DNA of 5,337 nucleotides from Oscillospiraceae bacterium (GTDB lineage: Bacteria; Bacillota; Clostridia; Oscillospirales; Acutalibacteraceae). The notes below the pieces were generated by a model. It was given only the letters and a program-made list of their open reading frames with translations, searched no databases and had not been told where the DNA came from. Every line of letters begins with the position of its first letter. Position 1 is the first letter of the stretch. The stretch covers positions 1 to 5,337 of the forward strand of contig CADBPL010000319.1 in assembly GCA_902796535.1 (NCBI GenBank). Direction: 5' to 3'. Below, piece after piece: positions 1-5,337 of the stretch. Position numbers and translations under genes: made by a program.

Positions 1-1032
<1,032 letters not shown>

Positions 1033-1038
1033 ATCTAT

Positions 1039-1046
1039 CTTCCTTT
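1039..1046 (-). promoter_or_regulatory. Ribosome binding site of aspS
   Basis: AAAGGAAG lies 6 nt before the ATG at 1032. It favours that start over the ATG three codons further in, at 1023, from which it would be too distant. It sits inside the 25-nt hisS-aspS spacer. Confidence 0.75.
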
Positions 1047-1057
1047 CGGTTGCATTC

Positions 1058-2404
1058 TTATTCGGTTTTTGTCAGCAGTTGAGAAAGGTCAGCGCCCTCC
1101 ATGCCTTCTCCGTCGGCGATCTTGCGCAGCTCCGCCTGGATCAGGTAGCGTTCAAACGCATCCTCAAAATCGGCCAGCGGCAGTTGAGCGCTGCCGTCGC
1201 CCTCCATATCCTTCACGGTCACGACGCCGCTTTCAAGCTCGCTGTCGCCGATCACGACCGTGTTGCAGGCTTTGATCTTGTTAGCGTATTTCATCTGCGC
1301 CTTGACCGAACGGCCGAGGACGTCATACTGAACGGTCATGCCGTTTTCACGCAGGGAGCAGGCAAGCTGCGCCGCCCTGCAGTTGGCGTCGTCACCCATG
1401 GTGACGATGAACAGATCGGTCTTTTCCTCTTCGGGCAGGGGCGTATTCTGCGCCTGAATGAGGAGCATGAGGCGTTCGATCCCCAAAGCGAAGCCGAGCG
1501 ACGGGGTCGCGCTGCCGCCGAGCTCTTCCGCCAGGCCGTCATATCGGCCGCCGCCGCAGACCGTGCCCTGCGCGCCGATCTGGGTGGAGACGAATTCAAA
1601 CACCGTGCGGGTGTAATAATCCAGCCCGCGCACGATGGTCGGGTTGACAACGTAGGGAATGTTCATCGCGTCAAGATGACGCTTGACCGCGTCAAAATGA
1701 GCGGCGCAGTCGGAACAGATATAATCAAGCACCTTCGGTGCGTTTTGGGCGATTTCTTTGCATTCCGGATTTTTGCAGTCAAGAATGCGCATGGGGTTGC
1801 GCTCGAGCCGGTCAAGGCAGGTCGGGCAAAGCTGCGCCCGGTGCGCCTCAAAATAATCGCGCAGCGCCTTGTGGTAGAGCTTGCGGCAGGTCGGGCAGCC
1901 GATGGAGTTAAGCTCCAGCGTCAGCCCCTCAATGCCGAGAAAATTGAAAATCTGGTGCGCCAGACAGATCAGCTCCGCATCCGCCGCGGGCGCAGCGGTG
2001 CCGAAGCATTCCACGCCGAACTGGTGGAATTCACGCAAACGGCCTGCCTGCGGCTTTTCATAGCGGTAGCACGAGGTCAGGTAGCTGACCTTTTGCGGCA
2101 GCGGCTCATTAAAAAGCCCATGCTCCAAAAACGCGCGCATCGCGCCTGCCGTGCCCTCCGGCCTGAGCGTAATGGAGCGGCCGCCCTTATCGTCGAAGGT
2201 GTACATTTCCTTTTGCACCACGTCGGTGGTGTCGCCCACGCCGCGGCTGAACAGCTCGGTGTGTTCAAAAACCGGGGTGCGGATCTCTTTAAAGCCAAAC
2301 TTCGCGGCAATGTCGAGCATCGTCTGCTCCACAAAGCGGTTTTTGTAGCTGTCGCACGGCAGCAGATCCTGCGTGCCTTTAATTGCTTTGGTTACCAGTG
2401 CCAT
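1058..2404 (-). CDS. hisS: Histidyl-tRNA synthetase, class IIa
   Basis: This cytoplasmic enzyme charges tRNA-His. The protein has 448 residues, slightly longer than the roughly 420-430 usual in bacteria. It opens with KGTQDLLP (9-16), typical of the family. Motif 1 lies around IRTPVFEHTELF (41-52). Motif 2 is SCYRYEKPQAGRLREFHQFG (111-130). The histidine-specific motifs are RGLDYYTRT (259-267) and GGGRYDGL (284-291), and motif 3 is GFALGIERL (304-312). The anticodon-binding domain fills about residues 328-420. An insert at 170-233 carries four cysteine pairs (C170/C173, C193/C196, C210/C215, C230/C233). The ATG at 2404 is chosen because GGAAGGA (2423-2417) precedes it, although the 12-nt spacing is a little long. 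A TTG eight codons upstream has no ribosome binding site, and family homology begins after 2404. It is the middle gene of mgsA-hisS-aspS. Confidence 0.98.
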   Translation of the reverse strand: MALVTKAIKGTQDLLPCDSYKNRFVEQTMLDIAAKFGFKEIRTPVFEHTELFSRGVGDTTDVVQKEMYTFDDKGGRSITLRPEGTAGAMRAFLEHGLFNEPLPQKVSYLTSCYRYEKPQAGRLREFHQFGVECFGTAAPAADAELICLAHQIFNFLGIEGLTLELNSIGCPTCRKLYHKALRDYFEAHRAQLCPTCLDRLERNPMRILDCKNPECKEIAQNAPKVLDYICSDCAAHFDAVKRHLDAMNIPYVVNPTIVRGLDYYTRTVFEFVSTQIGAQGTVCGGGRYDGLAEELGGSATPSLGFALGIERLMLLIQAQNTPLPEEEKTDLFIVTMGDDANCRAAQLACSLRENGMTVQYDVLGRSVKAQMKYANKIKACNTVVIGDSELESGVVTVKDMEGDGSAQLPLADFEDAFERYLIQAELRKIADGEGMEGADLSQLLTKTE

Positions 2405-2435
2405 AAAAATCAGTTTTCCTTCCAACAAACAGATG

Positions 2436-2456
2436 GGCGGACAGCACCTGTCCGCC
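2436..2456 (-). terminator. GC-rich hairpin between mgsA and hisS (weak terminator or attenuator)
   Basis: On the minus strand, GGCGGACAG, a GTG loop and CTGTCCGCC form a perfect 9-bp stem beginning 23 nt after the mgsA stop. The sequence after it, CATCTGTTTGTTGG, is only moderately T-rich, so this is a poor intrinsic terminator at best. It ends about 13 nt before the hisS ribosome binding site. No separate hisS promoter is seen in the 75-nt gap, so a complete terminator would silence hisS-aspS. Partial termination, a transcript-processing or 3'-stabilising structure, or an attenuator are all possible. An upstream GACAG (2469-2465) offers a competing pairing with CTGTC of the stem. Confidence 0.5.
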
Positions 2457-2479
2457 TCAGACTGTCGATCATTTTCGTA

Positions 2480-2881
2480 TTATTTCGGGTTTACGATGTC
2501 GCGCCAATCCAGATCGCCGCGTTCAAGGCTGTGAATGATCGCCTCAGCCGTTGCGATGTTGGTGGCAACGGGAATATTGTGCACGTCGCACAGGCGCAGC
2601 AACGTCGACTCGTTCGGCTCATGGGGCTTGGGGTTGAGCGGGTCACGGAACAGCAGGAGCAGGTCGATCTCGTTACAGGCGATACGCGCGGCAATTTGCT
2701 GGTCGCCGCCCTGCGAGCCGCTGAGAAAACTTTGAATTTGCAAGCCGGTCGCCTCGCTGACCATTTTGCCGGTGGTGCCCGTTGCGCAAAGCGAGTGGCG
2801 GCTGAGAATGCCGCAATAGGCAATACAGAATTGCGTCATCAGTTCTTTTTTTGCATCATGTGCGATGATTGCAATATTCAT
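2480..2881 (-). CDS. mgsA: Methylglyoxal synthase
   Basis: MgsA converts dihydroxyacetone phosphate to methylglyoxal and phosphate in the cytoplasm, a phosphate-releasing bypass of lower glycolysis. The protein is 133 residues, close to the Bacillus form. Family motifs are IAHDAKK (6-12), ATGTTGK (33-39), the phosphate-binding and catalytic stretch SGSQGGDQQI (54-63), FRDPLNPKPHEP (78-89) and NIPVATNIATAE near the C-terminus. By alignment from memory, His8, Asp60 and His87 match E. coli His19, Asp71 and His98. The position matching E. coli Asp101 is Asn90, which is unusual relative to E. coli and B. subtilis. The start at 2881 is preferred because AAGGGGAG precedes it. An in-frame ATG at 2914 has no ribosome binding site and would add eleven non-homologous residues. 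A sigma-A type promoter lies about 90 nt upstream, so this gene heads mgsA-hisS-aspS. Confidence 0.96.
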   Translation of the reverse strand: MNIAIIAHDAKKELMTQFCIAYCGILSRHSLCATGTTGKMVSEATGLQIQSFLSGSQGGDQQIAARIACNEIDLLLLFRDPLNPKPHEPNESTLLRLCDVHNIPVATNIATAEAIIHSLERGDLDWRDIVNPK

Positions 2882-2886
2882 AAGTT

Positions 2887-2894
2887 CTCCCCTT
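2887..2894 (-). promoter_or_regulatory. Ribosome binding site of mgsA
   Basis: AAGGGGAG lies 5 nt before the ATG at 2881 and decides that start over the longer reading from the ATG at 2914, which has only pyrimidine-rich sequence (CACACCATTCCATCC) before it. Confidence 0.75.
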
Positions 2895-2936
2895 TCCGTT
2901 GCGGTGGATAACATGGATGGAATGGTGTGAGTGGGC

Positions 2937-2960
2937 GCGGCAAAACAAACATCTTGCCAC
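2937..2960 (-). other. Stem-loop at the predicted 5' end of the mgsA transcript
   Basis: On the minus strand, GTGGCAA, a 10-nt loop and TTGCCGC pair over 7 bp with one G-U wobble. If transcription starts near 2962-2963, as the -10 box predicts, this hairpin begins within the first few nucleotides of the mRNA, where such structures often slow 5' decay. No riboswitch family is recognised in the roughly 80-nt leader. The stem is short and could be chance. Confidence 0.35.
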
Positions 2961-2969
2961 TATAAGTTT

Positions 2970-2998
2970 ATTTTAACAAAGATTTTCTGATAAGTCAA
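2970..2998 (-). promoter_or_regulatory. Predicted sigma-A promoter for mgsA-hisS-aspS
   Basis: TTGACT (-35, 2998-2993) and TAAAAT (-10, 2975-2970) are separated by exactly 17 nt, matching TTGACA/TATAAT in ten of twelve positions. The stretch upstream (3030-3000) is very A/T-rich and could act as an UP element. The predicted start is near 2962-2963, giving an mgsA leader of about 80 nt. It lies in the only AT-rich spacer of the window. Confidence 0.7.
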
Positions 2999-3001
2999 AG
3001 A

Positions 3002-3023
3002 TTTTTGAAAAAGAATTCAAAAA
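3002..3023. repeat. A/T-rich inverted repeat after minD
   Basis: TTTTTGAA and TTCAAAAA flank a 6-nt loop. The dyad lies just after the minD stop and just upstream of the mgsA -35 box. The stem has a single G-C pair and no following T-run, so it is a weak terminator at best. It may instead be part of an A/T-rich promoter-upstream region or a protein-binding site. I see no other terminator for the upstream block. Confidence 0.35.
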
Positions 3024-3035
3024 AATATGGGCGGA

Positions 3036-3764
3036 TCAGTCGATCTCAAGCAGAACACGCTTGCCGTTGAGCCGCTGCGCGATGCGCACAAACGCCTGCA
3101 TCGCCTTGCTCTTTGCGCCGATCAGCTGCCCCCGGCTCATGCGGAACAGAACCGTTTGGTCGGACGGCACAACGCCGAGCAGGCGCAGGTGGGTGGAATC
3201 AATGACCTCGTCGATGTTCAGCAGCTTTTTCTTTGCGACCGATTTGGCGTCAAAGCGGTTGATGATCAGGCGGCTTTCGGCAACGCCCCACCGGCTGAGC
3301 AGATCCGCCGTGACCTGCCCGCTGCGCACGCACACCTCGTCCGGCGTGGCGATGATCAGCGCCAATTCGGCTGCGGCAGCCGCCAGCTCCAGCCCCAAGC
3401 CGACGCCCGCGGGGGAATCGAACAGAATATAGTCGAATTCCCCGTCATAAGCCGCGGCCAATTCGCGCATGGCTTCAGGCGTGTAGGCCGGTTCAAAATC
3501 GCTCGGGGCGCTGAGCAGAGAAAGCCCGCCCGCCGCCGCGATCACGGCCTGATCGGGCGCACAGCGTTTTTGGATCACGTCGCCCCAATGGAACAGCAGC
3601 GCGGCGCCCGCGCCGAGGATCAGGTCAAGGCTGCGCAGGCCGATATCGCAATCCACCAAAAGGACGCGATAACCGTCACGCTGCAGCGCCAGAGCAAGCC
3701 CCGCCGAAACGGAGGATTTGCCGACGCCGCCTTTTCCGGATGCGATCACGATGTGCTTTGCCAT
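3036..3764 (-). CDS. MinD-like ParA/MinD-family ATPase, short form
   Basis: This is a deviant Walker A ATPase of the MinD group, which normally dimerises on ATP, binds the membrane and positions the division septum with MinC. The 242-residue protein has GKGGVGKSS (10-18) with signature Lys11 and Lys16, switch I VDCDIGLRSLDLIL (37-50), and Walker B YILFDSPAG (112-120). INRFD (168-172) and GVVPSDQTVLFRMSRG (197-212) are also MinD-like. It differs from canonical MinD in two ways. It stops after AFVRIAQRLNGKRVLLEID, before the C-terminal amphipathic membrane-targeting helix that typically adds 20 or so residues. The VRDxD segment reads VRSGQ (146-150). No minC or minE is nearby. The start at 3764 follows GAGG about 10 nt upstream and begins right at the family homology. 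It sits 47 nt after the ACT gene. It could be a divergent MinD or a different positioning ATPase, so no symbol is given. Confidence 0.9.
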   Translation of the reverse strand: MAKHIVIASGKGGVGKSSVSAGLALALQRDGYRVLLVDCDIGLRSLDLILGAGAALLFHWGDVIQKRCAPDQAVIAAAGGLSLLSAPSDFEPAYTPEAMRELAAAYDGEFDYILFDSPAGVGLGLELAAAAAELALIIATPDEVCVRSGQVTADLLSRWGVAESRLIINRFDAKSVAKKKLLNIDEVIDSTHLRLLGVVPSDQTVLFRMSRGQLIGAKSKAMQAFVRIAQRLNGKRVLLEID

Positions 3765-3811
3765 AGACAGGACGCCTCTTTCAAAATGGTTTCAGACAGG
3801 CTGCGCGCCGA

Positions 3812-4243
3812 TTACATCGCCTCTAATTCTTCCTGCGAGAGCAGACGGATGCCGTGGCTGTTCAGCGCTTCGATCGCCTTTTCGTTGTCGGCGACGCGGA
3901 AGATCATGTAGGCGGCGTTCTTTTTGCGGGCAGTGAACGCGTAGATATATTCCACATTGATGCCTGCCTCATGCAGCGCGCAAAGGATTTTGTAAAGCGA
4001 ACCGGGGGTGTCGGGCAGCTCCACTGCCAGCACCGGCGTGATGGAAAAAACGTAGCCCTCGTCCTTGAGCACACAGGCGGCTTTGTAGGAATCGTTGACG
4101 ATCACGCGAACGATGCCGAAATTCTCAGTCTCGGCCAAAGACAGCGCGCGCATATCGATTTGATTGCGGTTGAGCACCTCGGTGAACGTTTCAAGCGCTC
4201 CGGGCGTATTTTCAACAAATGCCGAAATTTGTTTGACGGTCAT
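3812..4243 (-). CDS. Tandem ACT-domain protein
   Basis: The 143-residue protein consists of two ACT domains and no enzyme domain. The first runs about 1-68, with the ligand-loop motif NTPGALETF (12-20). The second runs about 71-140, with DTPGSLYKI (78-86). ACT domains bind small ligands, most often amino acids, at dimer interfaces. The start at 4243 is firm: AAGGAGGA lies 7 nt before it and shares its first two A's with the stop codon of the ligase gene, and the intergenic gap is only 13 nt. That arrangement suggests translational coupling with the ligase. Genes of this type commonly accompany phenylacetate-CoA ligase and indolepyruvate:ferredoxin oxidoreductase genes in anaerobes (family knowledge). 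A role as sensor or regulator of that pathway is inferred. There is no DNA-binding domain, signal peptide or membrane segment. Confidence 0.93.
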   Translation of the reverse strand: MTVKQISAFVENTPGALETFTEVLNRNQIDMRALSLAETENFGIVRVIVNDSYKAACVLKDEGYVFSITPVLAVELPDTPGSLYKILCALHEAGINVEYIYAFTARKKNAAYMIFRVADNEKAIEALNSHGIRLLSQEELEAM

Positions 4244-4251
4244 GTTAAGCT

Positions 4252-4258
4252 CCTCCTT
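4252..4258 (-). promoter_or_regulatory. Strong ribosome binding site of the ACT gene, overlapping the ligase stop
   Basis: AAGGAGG is a near-perfect Shine-Dalgarno sequence lying 8 nt before the ATG at 4243. Its first two bases are the last two of the TAA stop of the upstream ligase gene (4259-4257). A ribosome terminating on the ligase would therefore sit on this site, which favours coupled translation. Confidence 0.8.
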
Positions 4259-5337
4259 AATACAGGTTCCGTTTGTCGATCACGCGCACGGCCTTGCCCT
4301 CGCTGCGCTGAATGGTCTTGGGCGCAACCAGGCGAACCTTGGCGTAAATGCCGATCATGGCCTTCATGGCTTCGATCAGTTCTTTTTCCTTGACGGAAAT
4401 GGCGCTGAGCGAGTCGGAGAACATTTCGGGCGTCATTTCCACGTTGACCTCGAGCATGTCGCTGTTGCGCTCGCGGCTGACGATGATCTGATAATTGGCG
4501 GGATAGCCCTTGTTGATGAGCACCGCCTCGATCTGGGAGGGGAAGACGTTGACGCCCTTGACGATGAGCATATCGTCGCTTCTGCCCATCGGCTTGGACA
4601 TTTTGCGGAAGGTGCGGCCGCAGGAACAGGGTTCATTGCGGATCACGCAGATATCCTTGGTGCGGTAACGCAGCAGCGGGAACGCCTCTTTGGTGATGCT
4701 GGTGAACACCAGCTCGCCCTTTTCGCCGTCCGGCAGCACTTCGCCGGTTTGGGGGTTGATGATCTCGGCAATGAAGTGATCTTCATTGATGTGCATACCG
4801 GTCTGCTCGGAGCATTCAAACGAAACGCCGGGGCCGGAAATTTCGGTCAGGCCGTAAATATCGTAAGCTTTGATGCCGAGCTGTTTTTCAATATCCTGCC
4901 GCATTTCCTGCGTCCATGCTTCGGCGCCGAAGATGCCGGCCTTGAGCCTGATCTGATCGCGCACGCCGCGTTCATGGATGCTCTCGGCCAGATAGGCGGC
5001 GTAGGACGGGGTGCAGCAGAGGATGGTCGCGCCCAGATCACACATGAACTGGATCTGACGGTCGGTGCTGCCCGATGACATGGGCAGCGTGAGCGAGCCG
5101 ATCTTGTGCGAGCCGCCGTTGAGGCCGGCGCCGCCGGTGAACAGGCCGAAGCCGTAGCTGACCTGAACCACGTCTTCCTTCGTGCAGCCGGCCGCTGTCA
5201 GCGCGCGGGCGCAGCACTCATCCCACAAATCAATATCGTGCTGGGTGTAAAACGCCACCACGCGCTTGCCGGTGGTGCCGCTGGTGGAATGGATGCGCAC
5301 GGCGTCGCGCATCGGCACGGCTAAAAGCCCCGTCGGA
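4257..5337 (-). CDS. paaK: Phenylacetate-CoA ligase (aryl-CoA ligase); 5' end beyond window
   Basis: The AMP-forming ligase of the ANL superfamily activates phenylacetate or related aryl acids (such as indoleacetate) to CoA thioesters through an acyl-adenylate, in the cytoplasm. The open frame continues to the window edge: PTGLLAVPMRD precedes the GTG at 5318 and matches family sequence, so that GTG is internal. About 359 residues are visible of a usual 430 or so; the N-terminal 75-80 are missing. Visible motifs are the phosphate-binding STSGTTGK, FGAEAW, YDIYGLTEISGPG, LLRYRTKDI, the hinge segment GRSDDMLIVKGVNVFPSQIE and C-terminal EGKAVRVIDKR with the expected catalytic lysine. A CSCG pair lies before GRTFRKM. 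The tandem-ACT gene follows after 13 nt. In anaerobes such ligases often sit beside iorAB, which oxidise aryl pyruvates. Exact substrate cannot be read from sequence. Confidence 0.94.
   Translation of the reverse strand, partial: PTGLLAVPMRDAVRIHSTSGTTGKRVVAFYTQHDIDLWDECCARALTAAGCTKEDVVQVSYGFGLFTGGAGLNGGSHKIGSLTLPMSSGSTDRQIQFMCDLGATILCCTPSYAAYLAESIHERGVRDQIRLKAGIFGAEAWTQEMRQDIEKQLGIKAYDIYGLTEISGPGVSFECSEQTGMHINEDHFIAEIINPQTGEVLPDGEKGELVFTSITKEAFPLLRYRTKDICVIRNEPCSCGRTFRKMSKPMGRSDDMLIVKGVNVFPSQIEAVLINKGYPANYQIIVSRERNSDMLEVNVEMTPEMFSDSLSAISVKEKELIEAMKAMIGIYAKVRLVAPKTIQRSEGKAVRVIDKRNLY

Noticed and set aside
2405..2479. T-box riboswitch before hisS
   Set aside because: The spacer is too short, and neither a TGGNACC-type antiterminator nor a specifier stem is seen.
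2990..3038. T-rich frame after the MinD-like stop encoding LIRPYFFEFFFKNL, as a lost membrane helix
   Set aside because: It needs a frameshift just before the stop, and any T-rich DNA encodes Phe-rich peptides. It does not carry the basic residues of a MinD targeting helix.
3027..3911. 294-codon open frame on the plus strand
   Set aside because: It is antisense to the MinD-like gene and the end of the ACT gene, with low-complexity Arg/Ala/Gln-rich composition and no domain.
4164..5078. 304-codon open frame on the plus strand
   Set aside because: It is antisense to the phenylacetate-CoA ligase. Its repeated Asp/His/Val-rich composition is what reverse-complemented coding sequence gives.
5316..5318. 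GTG as start of the ligase
   Set aside because: The frame continues upstream to the window edge with residues (PTGLLAVPMRD) that match the family, and the usual N-terminal region of about 80 residues would otherwise be missing.

Overview
The window looks like a piece of a Clostridia chromosome, probably in the Oscillospiraceae/Ruminococcaceae range. Four things point there: the hisS-aspS gene pair, a histidyl-tRNA synthetase with a cysteine-rich insert, a Bacillota-type methylglyoxal synthase, and a phenylacetate-CoA ligase followed by a tandem-ACT protein, a pairing typical of anaerobes. Coding DNA is GC-rich by eye (not computed). The one clearly AT-rich stretch is the 154-nt spacer between minD and mgsA. 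The assignment is an inference from gene content, not from a marker gene.

All six genes lie on the minus strand, so transcription runs from high to low coordinates. The upstream block (5337 to 3036) holds a phenylacetate-CoA ligase whose 5' end is beyond the window edge, a 143-residue tandem ACT-domain protein 13 nt behind it, and after 47 nt a 242-residue MinD-like ATPase. The spacer (3035 to 2882) holds a good sigma-A type promoter (TTGACT, 17 nt, TAAAAT) facing the downstream block. That block is methylglyoxal synthase (mgsA), then hisS after 75 nt that contain a perfect 9-bp hairpin, then aspS after 25 nt. aspS runs off the left edge: 344 residues are present and the 3' part is missing.

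Functionally, ligase plus ACT protein suggests activation of aryl acids from aromatic amino-acid fermentation, with the ACT protein as a possible amino-acid sensor. mgsA is the entry to the methylglyoxal bypass of lower glycolysis. hisS and aspS charge tRNA-His and tRNA-Asp. The MinD-like protein is the most interesting gene. It keeps the deviant Walker A, switch I and Walker B motifs. It ends where canonical MinD continues into its membrane-targeting helix, lacks the VRDxD acidic residues used for partner binding, and has no minC or minE beside it.

I found no mobile element, CRISPR array, tRNA, rRNA or clearly novel multi-gene system. The long open frames on the plus strand are antisense shadows of the genes above.
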